This document shows, in pieces, positions 24,414 to 32,548 of a stretch of 64,000 bases of DNA (the first letter of the stretch is position 1; the number at the start of each line of letters is the position of its first letter). The stretch lies in the NCBI GenBank assembly GCA_017461605.1, contig JAFTXN010000006.1, forward strand, positions 1 through 64,000, read 5' to 3'. The stretch comes from Bacteroidaceae bacterium (GTDB taxonomy: Bacteria > Bacteroidota > Bacteroidia > Bacteroidales > Bacteroidaceae). The notes under the pieces are model-generated. The model was not told where the DNA came from. It was given only the letters and a program-made list of their open reading frames with translations, and did no database searches. Both the position numbers and the translations under genes were made by a program.

Positions 24414-25682
24414 TTACTTCTTGCCATAATCGTCATCCACCTTGATGAACCGCGCCACGACGAAGGTGAGCGGCACGAGTGCCACCACAAGGATGAAGAA
24501 GTTGAGGTAGCCCATCTGCTGCTGCAACCAGCCGGCCACCATGCCCGGCAACATCATCGAGAGTGCCATGAAGCCGGTGCAGAAGGCATAGTGCGCCGTG
24601 GACGAAGGGCCTTGCGAAAAATACATCAGATAGAGCATGTATGCCGTAAATCCGAAGCCATATCCCAACTGTTCCACGAAAACACACGCGTTGACCCAGA
24701 AGAGATTTTCGGGTTGGAAGTAGGCCAAGATGATATACACCACATTGGGCAGACTGATGCTAAGCACCATCGGCCAAAGCCATTTGCGAAATCCGCCAAC
24801 GCTCACAGCCACTCCGCCAAGGATACCTCCCAAGGTGAGACCGATGACACCCACCGTGCCCTGCACCATGCCAAGCTCGGACGTGGTAAGGCCCAAACCG
24901 CCCTCCGAAGCTTGATCGAGCAGGAAGAGCGGACAAATCTTCACCAATAGGGCTTCGGGCAAACGATAGAGCATCATGAAGCACAAAGCCACCACTATGC
25001 CGGGTTTGGCAAAGAACGAACGGAAAGTGAAACCCATATCTAAAAAGGGAGAAACCGAATGTGCAACAGCGTGGTCGGCTTTGGGACGAGGCAGCACCAA
25101 GAGATGATAAGCATAAAGCAGAAAGAAAAGACCGGCCGTGGCATAGAAGGTAATGGCCCACGCCTTTACCGGTTGACGGGTATAGACTTCCATTGCTCCG
25201 GCAAACATCACAAGCAATCCCTGACCGGCAATCATGGCGATGCGGTAGAAGGTGCTGCGAATGCCGACATAGAGTGCCTGTTCCTTCTTGCTAAGACCAA
25301 GCATATAAAATCCATCGGCAGCAATGTCGTGGGTAGCACTGCTGAAAGCCATCAGCCAGAAGAATGCGAGTGTCCATTGCACCGCCGAAGGCAGACTGAG
25401 GGTGAAAGCCACTCCGGCCAAACCGGCACCAATCACCAACTGCATCATAACAATCCACCAACGCTTGGTGCGAAAACGATCGACAATGGGACTCCAGAAG
25501 GGCTTGATAACCCACGGCAAATAGAGCCAAGAGGTGTAAAGCGCGATGTCTGTGTTCGAAAGCCCCAACCGCTTATACATCACCACGGCTATCTGCATCA
25601 CAATGACGTAGGGTATACCTTCTGCCAAGTAGAGAGAAGGAATCCACGTCCAAGGAGAAAATATCTTTTTGCTAAGTTTCAT
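24414..25682 (-). CDS. ampG: AmpG-like muropeptide permease (MFS)
   Basis: A twelve-helix major facilitator protein of 422 residues. The N-terminal pattern is that of AmpG-type permeases, which import anhydro-muropeptides for peptidoglycan recycling: WIPSLYLAEGIPYVIVMQIAVVMYKRLGLSN, then LPWVIKPFWSPIVDRFRTKRWW, and DIAADGFYMLGL in the fifth helix region. It lies between the fusion gene with a SpoIID domain (upstream) and the GH20 hexosaminidase (downstream), all on the minus strand, which fits a wall-recycling role. An alternative sugar substrate within the same subfamily cannot be excluded. Confidence 0.85.
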   Translation of the reverse strand: MKLSKKIFSPWTWIPSLYLAEGIPYVIVMQIAVVMYKRLGLSNTDIALYTSWLYLPWVIKPFWSPIVDRFRTKRWWIVMMQLVIGAGLAGVAFTLSLPSAVQWTLAFFWLMAFSSATHDIAADGFYMLGLSKKEQALYVGIRSTFYRIAMIAGQGLLVMFAGAMEVYTRQPVKAWAITFYATAGLFFLLYAYHLLVLPRPKADHAVAHSVSPFLDMGFTFRSFFAKPGIVVALCFMMLYRLPEALLVKICPLFLLDQASEGGLGLTTSELGMVQGTVGVIGLTLGGILGGVAVSVGGFRKWLWPMVLSISLPNVVYIILAYFQPENLFWVNACVFVEQLGYGFGFTAYMLYLMYFSQGPSSTAHYAFCTGFMALSMMLPGMVAGWLQQQMGYLNFFILVVALVPLTFVVARFIKVDDDYGKK

Positions 25683-25729
25683 TTTCAGAAGTATATATAG
25701 GTTTTTATACGCGCTCCTTTGATATACAT

Positions 25730-28700
25730 TTAATATATACGCGTAATCTCAGCCCCACGATAGTAGTGCAGGAGTATGCTGTCATAAGGGAAACCTTGGT
25801 CACTCATCACGGCCGCACCGATTTGGCACATTCCGACGCCATGCCCCCACCCTGCTCCATGCAACACAAATCGCATGGGGATGCCATCGCGAGCATCTTC
25901 CTTATCGACTACAAAAGCCGAACTGTAGAGGTGGGTCTCTGAAAGAGTGCGGCGTATCTCTAGTTCCTTGCCTATGGTGAGGGTACGCTTGCTACCTACG
26001 ATTTTCAGTTTGGAGAGATGTCCACCGGGACCGCGCTCCACAGGAACGAGGTCGATAATGTCGCCGAAGTCTTCTTCACGTTTGCGACTTATCAGTTCGG
26101 CCAACTGTTCCTGCGAATACTCCACACGCCAACGATAGAAGTCGGGGGTTTCGCGGTCGTAGTCATTGAGCACTTGCGACAACAGTTCGGCAGAAGGGGC
26201 CTGGCAGAAAGCCGGCGGTGTGTTGCGTATCCACTGTTCGGCCTCAGCTTCAGAAGTGATGCGCTGTGGGGCTTCGTATTCGCCGGCCGTATCCCGAACG
26301 GCCTGCAAATAGCTTTCATCCTTGTTATCCCAACAAGTGGAATACTGCTCGGTGATGCCACCGCAACACTTCGAGAAACGAGCGTCGCACAAGGCTTCGC
26401 CATCGGTCAGCACCATACCTGAAGTGGCACGAACAGCTTCGGCAACAAGGGGCGAGGTGGCACGAGTAATGCCCTGGTAGCGCTGACAATGGTCGTCGGC
26501 GCATACATCAAACAGGGTGTGGTCTTCACGATCGTACCAACGGATGAACTCGTCTTCCTTACGGACAAAAGAGAAGAAACCGCCACCGCCATGTCCGCCA
26601 TTGTCGATGCGACGTTTCATCTGTGCCAACAACCAACTGCGTGACACAACAGCGTGTGCCTTGAGCAACTCGAGCGATGACGTGGCGCTCATCTCCGAAC
26701 TGATAACGCTGACCAAGTATTCTTCCACCGGAACATGATTGATGACCACCAATTTGTCTTCATCCACCACAATGTGCAACGTTCCGGGGAAAGTTTGTGC
26801 CTCACGACGATTCCAATGGAAGTCCTTACCAATGGCTACATTTTCCAGTCGGAAAGTAGCTCCCGTTTCTTCCATCGGTACAAAGGTGAGTTCGCTATAC
26901 AGATTGTCGTTCCACAGAATGCCTCCATCACGACACTCCACATGCTGTGCACCTTCGGCCGTGATACCCTTGGCTGTGTATGGAACATTCAAGAAGAAAT
27001 CCACGCACTCTTCATGCATAATGCCCACAGACACGATGGGTTCCTTGTCGAGCAGACACTTGCCGGATTGCTCGGAAGCATTGGTGCGATTGTCGCGCAC
27101 TCGGTGCAACTTGCGAACAATTTGCGCCATCTCGGATTCGGAGAGCGACACCTCCTTCAGGATATTCGCAGCAGCCTTGCTCGTAATTCGCTCAAAGTCT
27201 TCCTCTCTCGGTGTAATGATGAGGCCTCCCATATCCAAGGCTCCGGGACTCACGAGCAGCTGGTTCTTGCCTTCGGCATGGTAGCAATCGGGACGGTGCT
27301 TCTTTCGGGGAAAAAGCACAAAGATGATGTGATCTTCCTCAATGGGTCCTCCCTCCTGGCGCCAAGCCAAGAGGTTCATATCAGGTTCCTCCTGTCCTTC
27401 ATCACAGGGGAGTGTGTCTATCAGTTTACGCAGCAAGTGATAATCGCAATCGGTGCGACAACCACGAACCACAAAGGCCGGACAGGCATGGTCCTTCAGC
27501 AAATAGATGCCTACATTGGCGTTGACATACCCCAAGTCGGCCAAATCGGCCTCTTCGGTAGCATTGAGGGGATAAATCTTTTCCAGATTGTTTTCGTAGT
27601 ATTTCCAATCGCGCTCAATGGGCACAATGCCGCGCTGTCCGGCTTGCAGATGCGCATGGTCGGGAGCTGAAGCCCCACAACGTGCGCCGTTGTAGAACAC
27701 GAGATAGTCCTTCATTTCCCAAGCCATACGCCCGAATGCCGGGAGCAAGGCCGACAGGAGCTGCGGACGATGCCGACGTGTAGGGATGGTGAGGTGTCGC
27801 GGCAAAATGGGGAAAGGATTGACCAAAACGTGATAGCTACCCTCTATGCTCCAATCTGTCTGCTCTGCCGGTCGGTTGCGGTCACAGAGAAAACAAGGAC
27901 GGGCTTTAAGAGTGCGCTTATCTATCTTGGCACCGGTAGACACAATGCGCCGAGGATTGAACTGCACCACCATCTCATGGTCGCCCACCTGAAGGGTACG
28001 GGTACGTATTTCATCTAACTCGGCAAAACGCGTACTGATTTCCTCCCATGATTTCAGCTGATGTTCAAAGAAAGTATCGACATCCTGCTGCGATACTTTG
28101 CGATTGCGCAAACGATTGATTTCCTTGCGAGCCTCGATTTCAAGCGTACGCAAGCGATCCTTATATAGATTGTTCTTGTTGATCTTATCAATAGGCAAAG
28201 CCGCATCTGAGTTGCCATCCCAACGACGGCAGAGATACAGCTCATCATAGATGCGCCCAATGCGGAAATGACGTGATATGGCCAAGCCGAGTGCATAATC
28301 CTCCCCATAAGACGTATTGGGGAAGCCGACCTTCCGTAACAGGGCTGTAGAGAAAGCACGCGGTGCACCCAGTCCGTTGATGCGCAGTGCATTGTTTCGT
28401 CCATTATCGGCTGTCCATTCACGATGCGCGATGAGACCCGGCGGAAGAGTTTGCAAATCGAAATCTACCATACGATAGGAACCTATCACCATGGCGGCAC
28501 GCTGCTTACGGAAGGCTTCGACAATACGCTGCAACGTATCAGGACCGCTATATAGATCATCGGAATCGAGTTGCACTGCATAGCGTCCGCAGGAAGCATG
28601 GCGTATGGCATAATCCCAGCATCCACCGATGCCCAAGTCCATACGCGAGGGCTGCAACAGCACCACACGCTCATCTACCAATGCTTGCACAGCTTCGGCG

Positions 28701-29575
28701 GTACCATCAGTGGAATGATTGTCCACCACGATAACATTGTATGCGAAGTCTGCCTGTTGTTCCAAAGCACTCTTTACTGCATCAACGATGGTGCGCACCC
28801 GATTGCGCACCGGAATGATGACACTCGCCTCTACAGGATAAGTATCGTTATCATTGGGTAAATCATCAAATTCATCGGGTGCCAGCCACGCCCCGATGCG
28901 ACGCAGATGTTCGGTACATGCTCGCTCGTTCTCCAACTGCACTTCGCGATTGGCCGGGTTGACATAATCAAATTGCTTCTCACCACTCTTACGCAAGTCG
29001 GTCTCCACCTCTGCATACAGCAACTCGTTGAGATGGAATATGCTTCCCTCACGGCTCAAGAAAAGTCGCAAGGCATAAGGTGCAGCATAACGATAGCGTG
29101 CTGAAACCTCGGAGGCCACAAACTGCTGTAAACTGTCAGTACGCACCAACCAAAGTCCGCCAAAATCGAAGTCGTCGCGCACACTACCCTCCATATAGTC
29201 GATTTTCGGCGATGGCTCTTGCGTTTCGCCTTTCACACTATAGTGATCGGCATACACCATTTGCGCACCACTATCATTGGCACATTGCAACAGACGCTCC
29301 ATGCAACGATAGCCGGGAGCAAAGTCTGTATTACGTAAAAAGAATGCAGTGTAATAAGAGGAGGCACGCTGAGCTACTGCACGCAACAGCTTGGAATGAC
29401 CAAGCGAATCGGCACGAAGCGTAAGGCACTTCTCATGCAGCGGAAAGTCAAGTTCATCTTTTGATATCAAATGTATCGTTGCCACACATTCGTCAGCAAT
29501 CAGCAACGCGAGGGTCTCACGCATCACGGCACTATCCTGCCATGCCAAAAAGATATCTATTTTTCGGTTTTTCAT
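25730..29575 (-). CDS. Three-part fusion: glycosyltransferase, DUF4922 (HIT-like) and SpoIID domains
   Basis: A 1281-residue protein. Residues 1-230 look like a degenerate GT-A fold. Residues 248-460 are a GT2 glycosyltransferase (ASVIIPVRNRV, VIVVDNHSTDGT, QLDSDD at 335-340, GEDYAL). Residues about 520-840 match DUF4922, with PCFLC (560-564) and an HxHxQ motif (H640, H642, Q644) like Ap4A phosphorylases and GalT. Residues about 850-1281 are SpoIID/LytB, with VISSEMSATSSLELLKAHAV and a final GHGVGMCQIGA. SpoIID normally cuts glycan strands outside the cytoplasm, yet no signal peptide or membrane helix is seen. It leads the operon with ampG and the hexosaminidase, pointing to wall recycling. 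Confidence 0.85.
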   Translation of the reverse strand: MKNRKIDIFLAWQDSAVMRETLALLIADECVATIHLISKDELDFPLHEKCLTLRADSLGHSKLLRAVAQRASSYYTAFFLRNTDFAPGYRCMERLLQCANDSGAQMVYADHYSVKGETQEPSPKIDYMEGSVRDDFDFGGLWLVRTDSLQQFVASEVSARYRYAAPYALRLFLSREGSIFHLNELLYAEVETDLRKSGEKQFDYVNPANREVQLENERACTEHLRRIGAWLAPDEFDDLPNDNDTYPVEASVIIPVRNRVRTIVDAVKSALEQQADFAYNVIVVDNHSTDGTAEAVQALVDERVVLLQPSRMDLGIGGCWDYAIRHASCGRYAVQLDSDDLYSGPDTLQRIVEAFRKQRAAMVIGSYRMVDFDLQTLPPGLIAHREWTADNGRNNALRINGLGAPRAFSTALLRKVGFPNTSYGEDYALGLAISRHFRIGRIYDELYLCRRWDGNSDAALPIDKINKNNLYKDRLRTLEIEARKEINRLRNRKVSQQDVDTFFEHQLKSWEEISTRFAELDEIRTRTLQVGDHEMVVQFNPRRIVSTGAKIDKRTLKARPCFLCDRNRPAEQTDWSIEGSYHVLVNPFPILPRHLTIPTRRHRPQLLSALLPAFGRMAWEMKDYLVFYNGARCGASAPDHAHLQAGQRGIVPIERDWKYYENNLEKIYPLNATEEADLADLGYVNANVGIYLLKDHACPAFVVRGCRTDCDYHLLRKLIDTLPCDEGQEEPDMNLLAWRQEGGPIEEDHIIFVLFPRKKHRPDCYHAEGKNQLLVSPGALDMGGLIITPREEDFERITSKAAANILKEVSLSESEMAQIVRKLHRVRDNRTNASEQSGKCLLDKEPIVSVGIMHEECVDFFLNVPYTAKGITAEGAQHVECRDGGILWNDNLYSELTFVPMEETGATFRLENVAIGKDFHWNRREAQTFPGTLHIVVDEDKLVVINHVPVEEYLVSVISSEMSATSSLELLKAHAVVSRSWLLAQMKRRIDNGGHGGGGFFSFVRKEDEFIRWYDREDHTLFDVCADDHCQRYQGITRATSPLVAEAVRATSGMVLTDGEALCDARFSKCCGGITEQYSTCWDNKDESYLQAVRDTAGEYEAPQRITSEAEAEQWIRNTPPAFCQAPSAELLSQVLNDYDRETPDFYRWRVEYSQEQLAELISRKREEDFGDIIDLVPVERGPGGHLSKLKIVGSKRTLTIGKELEIRRTLSETHLYSSAFVVDKEDARDGIPMRFVLHGAGWGHGVGMCQIGAAVMSDQGFPYDSILLHYYRGAEITRIY

Positions 29576-29721
29576 ATTTAGGTCTTTTTAAGGCCGATAA
29601 ATAGGAAAGGAGGAGGCACAGCAAATTTTCCACGCCCCACTTCCAAACTCTCATTATCTATGTCGCTATCGACAAACACACAACTCATCACTTTGCGTGC
29701 GTTTCCGACGCTATTCCGGTA

Positions 29722-29729
29722 CAAAGATA
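29722..29729 (-). promoter_or_regulatory. Promoter of the wall-recycling operon
   Basis: TATCTTTG on the minus strand, about 147 bp before the fusion gene. It predicts a leader of roughly 140 bases. Confidence 0.55.
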
Positions 29730-30044
29730 GTGAAAGGTGAGCGTAAAGTTTGAAAGTGAGCATGCGAATTTTCAAAAACTTTACCGAACCGCAGCCTATC
29801 TACTCTCAAAATGAAAAGTCGCGCATCTGTCGGGCACTTTTTCAGCCTCATAATATTTTAATATGTACGCGCACACGAAAGCATATCTGTTATTATCCGG
29901 AATTTATTACCCAAACTCAGAATTTGCGTCAGCATAGTAGTATTTTCAAGCACAAAACCACGAAGCCCTATTATCTGCTGTAAAACATCAAAAAGGCATA
30001 AGAAAATACCATTACTTTACATTTAGAAATCTGATTCATATTTA

Positions 30045-30052
30045 TAAATTTG
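30045..30052 (+). promoter_or_regulatory. Promoter of the ftsZ-like gene
   Basis: TAAATTTG within TTTATAAATTTGCAG, 20 bp before the ATG. Exactly the same 15-base context precedes bamD at 53395-53410. Confidence 0.65.
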
Positions 30053-30072
30053 CAGTCCCAAATCATAGAACT

Positions 30073-31365
30073 ATGCAAGAAGAGTACAAAGACATTATCG
30101 GATTTCAGTTTCCCATAGAGGACAAATCAGAGAGAATTATCAAGGTAATCGGTGTTGGCGGAGGTGGTGGAAACGCTGTGCAGAACATGTGTAAAACTCA
30201 AATTCACAATGCCTCATTCGTAGTGTGCAATACGGATAGTCAGGCATTGGCCAATTCAAAGGTACCGGTGCGTATACAACTTGGCGAAACCGGTCTGGGA
30301 GTAGGAGGTGTGGTGGAAAAAGGACGGCAAGCAGCCATCGATAGCAAAGAGCAGATTGCTCAGATGCTGGACGACGGAACACAAATGGTGTTTATCACTG
30401 CCGGTCTGGGCGGAGGCACAGGTACAGGCGCCGCTCCCATCATCGCACAAATGGCTCGTGAACGTGGCATCCTCACTGTGGGTGTTGTTACACTGCCATT
30501 TGTTCACGAAATGCCTGTACGCATGCGGAAGGCCCTGGCCGGACTGGCTGAGCTCAAAAAACATGTTGATGCGCTACTCGTTACCAACAACGAACGACTG
30601 TTGGAAATCTACTCCGAAAAGGAGATCACTTCTGAAGAAGGTTTTGCCAAAGCGGATGAAATTCTGACCACTGCCACCCGTAATATCACTGAGATTATTA
30701 CACGTATGGGCATCGTGAACCGAGATTTCTGCGATGTAGAAACAGTCATGAGAGATAGCGGAAATGCGATCATGGTAGAAGGAAGAGCTTCGGGCGAACA
30801 TCGCCTGCTCAAGGCGTTTGAGAATGCACTCTCCACCCCACTGCTGAACAATATTGAGATTGAGAAGGCCAAACGCATGCTCTACATCCTATACACCTGC
30901 GATGACAATCCGATAATGCTAAGCGAACTCAGAGAAATCAACAAGTTCATGGCACAACTCGCCCCTGATGTGGAAGTGCTATGGGGGCAATATCGAGACA
31001 ACTCATTGGGCGAAGATGTGAAAGTCAGCCTCATTGCCACAGGCTTCGAACGCGAGTTTATTGACAACAACACAGATGACGAAACCAAAGACGAAACCAT
31101 TGAGAAGCTTTGGGAATACTACTATGGAAGCAAGGAGAGCACCCCGGATCCCAAGCCTGTCATCAACACCACAACAAGCACAACCGAAGATACTGATAAT
31201 CAAACAGAAGAAGCTGTTGCCCACCTCTCTAAAATAACAACAAGCGCGCCCAGTACTTCCACAGAAAGCAGTTTTGATGTTCCTACAGACGAAAAGAGCA
31301 ACACATGGAAAGAGCGCTTGGAAAGATACCGCGACTACCTGATAAAAATAGTTGAACCCAACTAA
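30073..31365 (+). CDS. FtsZ-family tubulin-like GTPase, divergent and stand-alone
   Basis: The GTP-binding tubulin fold of FtsZ is clear: VIGVGGGGGNAVQNM, CNTDSQAL, the signature GGGTGTG (113-119) and NNERLLEIY. The catalytic T7 loop is kept as GIVNRDFCDV (D218, D221), but with arginine where FtsZ has a small hydrophobic residue (NxDF). The usual PFxFEG stretch is PFVHEM, and MGGGTGTG is LGGGTGTG. The 430-residue protein ends in a Ser/Thr linker and a basic helix (WKERLERYRDYL) in place of a typical C-terminal peptide. No ftsA, murC or other division gene is adjacent. It may be a second FtsZ or, less likely, a fast-evolving sole copy. Confidence 0.85.
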   Translation: MQEEYKDIIGFQFPIEDKSERIIKVIGVGGGGGNAVQNMCKTQIHNASFVVCNTDSQALANSKVPVRIQLGETGLGVGGVVEKGRQAAIDSKEQIAQMLDDGTQMVFITAGLGGGTGTGAAPIIAQMARERGILTVGVVTLPFVHEMPVRMRKALAGLAELKKHVDALLVTNNERLLEIYSEKEITSEEGFAKADEILTTATRNITEIITRMGIVNRDFCDVETVMRDSGNAIMVEGRASGEHRLLKAFENALSTPLLNNIEIEKAKRMLYILYTCDDNPIMLSELREINKFMAQLAPDVEVLWGQYRDNSLGEDVKVSLIATGFEREFIDNNTDDETKDETIEKLWEYYYGSKESTPDPKPVINTTTSTTEDTDNQTEEAVAHLSKITTSAPSTSTESSFDVPTDEKSNTWKERLERYRDYLIKIVEPN

Positions 31366-31432
31366 CCCACTCCCTTTTCTTAAAATCAAGAGCCGTGCAT
31401 CGTCCCACACTCAAAGTCCAAAAATTCACATC

Positions 31433-31475
31433 AGCCGTTCGCGCAAACAAAAAAGCACGAACGGCTTTTTGTTTT
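31433..31475 (+). terminator. Terminator of the ftsZ-like gene
   Basis: AGCCGTTCG and CGAACGGCT pair, followed by TTTTTGTTTTCCC. Confidence 0.8.
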
Positions 31476-31595
31476 CCCTTGCATTTTTTCTACTGAGCCA
31501 ATAATACTTGTCGGGCGAACCTTGCTCACTCCTTTCCGCTACGCTCAAAGTCGTGATCAAGGGGAACTGTTGTTGCACTTCTATCTTGACAGTAT

Positions 31596-31947
31596 GGATA
31601 TATTCTCTGGGGTCACTCTCCGAATGTGCAGGATTAGCCTCTGTTACATTAAACTCCATAGCTCCGAATATGGTAGGTGCTTTCGATGAGGAAACATATT
31701 CTACAGCCAAACTATATATTCCCATTGGTACAAAAGATAGCTATTGGTTAAATTACGATTGGTGGAAATTCAGTGAGATATTGGAAATAGAAACTTCCGG
31801 CATCAGCCAAGTGGAGACTAATAGCGGAACGGCAAATGGCAAAGCCGTTATCTACACCTTAGACGGCCGAAGAGTGGAAACCGAAGTGCAAAATCTTCCT
31901 GCCGGAATATATATATCATCAATGGAAAGAAAGTAATGTTGGAATAA
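31596..31947 (+). pseudogene. 3' remnant of a BspA-like T9SS surface protein, frameshifted
   Basis: The frame encodes the end of an LRR_5/BspA-like protein (CAGLASVTLNSIAPN, then TAKLYIPIGTKDSYW and WWKFSEI) and a T9SS sorting domain (AVIYTLDGRRVETEV...LPAGIYI). The last codons are shifted: an AT run at 31907-31916 has one dinucleotide too many, and removing it restores IINGKKVM before a stop at 31945-31947. No start or signal peptide remains upstream. This is a dead end piece of a once larger gene, or a sequence held in the off state by the repeat. Confidence 0.7.
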
Positions 31948-31971
31948 ACATCTCAACTTTAGAAATGAACT

Positions 31972-32006
31972 GTAAGCCGCTCCTCAACAGGGCGGCTTAC
32001 TTCTTA
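31972..32006 (+). terminator. Terminator after the BspA-like remnant
   Basis: GTAAGCCGC and GCGGCTTAC form a perfect 9-bp stem, followed by TTCTTAAT. Confidence 0.6.
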
Positions 32007-32321
32007 ATACCTAAGCTATTTGTAATAACAGAACAGGATTAGACAACACGATGACATAACTAACGTTACAAATGTTGCGACGAAAGTCGCATAAATGCAT
32101 AGTGAAAAACAGTTTATACTTTACCACTCCGCATGTTTAATCCTCAGTTTTATCTGCCACACTGTCACTTTTCATTCTCAGCAGTTTGATAATCAAACAC
32201 TTTGAAAGTGAAAGATGGGGTGACAGATGCAAAAACATCTGTCACTATTGTTAGAGATGAATGAGTGCGTGCAGATTTCTGAAATTGCAACACCGAGCGT
32301 TCGCGCTTGAATGTAGGCATA

Positions 32322-32358
32322 CAAAAAGTGTCCCGCATGGATTTTGCGGGACACTTTC
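32322..32358 (-). terminator. Terminator downstream of the ppdK-like scrap
   Basis: AAAGTGTCCCGCA and TGCGGGACACTTT pair over 13 bp, followed on the minus strand by TTTTTGTA. It sits where the terminator of the decayed minus-strand gene would be. Confidence 0.75.
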
Positions 32359-32379
32359 AATATTTTATCAGAAGATGAT

Positions 32380-32427
32380 TATGCTTCTTCTTCCACAGCA
32401 GCCTGTGCAGCGACTAACGAAAGCTCA
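32380..32427 (-). pseudogene. Possible relic of a ppdK-like 3' end
   Basis: The minus strand reads LSLVAAQAAVEEEA and a stop. The intact ppdK ends AAQAAVEE and a stop, with a shared run of 17 bases. The scrap stands alone in front of a terminator. It could be the end of a lost duplicate, or a coincidence in an Ala/Glu-rich tail. Confidence 0.35.
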
Positions 32428-32548
32428 TAATCAGCGGCTTACAGGTTTAGTGTAAAGTACTGGCACCTTAAATCCGACACATTCTGCGCGTTTTTACACG
32501 CTCGCAACGTTTTGGGGGAGCAGAATTTTCATTTATATGTTATTATTT

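Larger units (their letters stand above)
29576..30072. other. 497-bp region between divergent genes
   Basis: Contains the promoter of the wall-recycling operon (29722-29729, minus) and that of the ftsZ-like gene (30045-30052, plus). The two frames of 65 and 77 codons here show no protein-like features. Confidence 0.6.
31937..32548. other. 612-bp region with hairpins and a coding relic
   Basis: After the BspA-like remnant there are a terminator (31972-32006), an inverted-repeat area around 32160-32245 that includes a perfect 10-bp stem (GTGACAGATG/CATCTGTCAC), a terminator read on the minus strand (32322-32358) and a coding scrap like the 3' end of ppdK (32380-32427). No intact gene. Confidence 0.6.

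Noticed and set aside
29578..29775. A 65-codon minus-strand frame just before the fusion gene
   Set aside because: It spans the operon promoter at 29722 and has no protein-like features.
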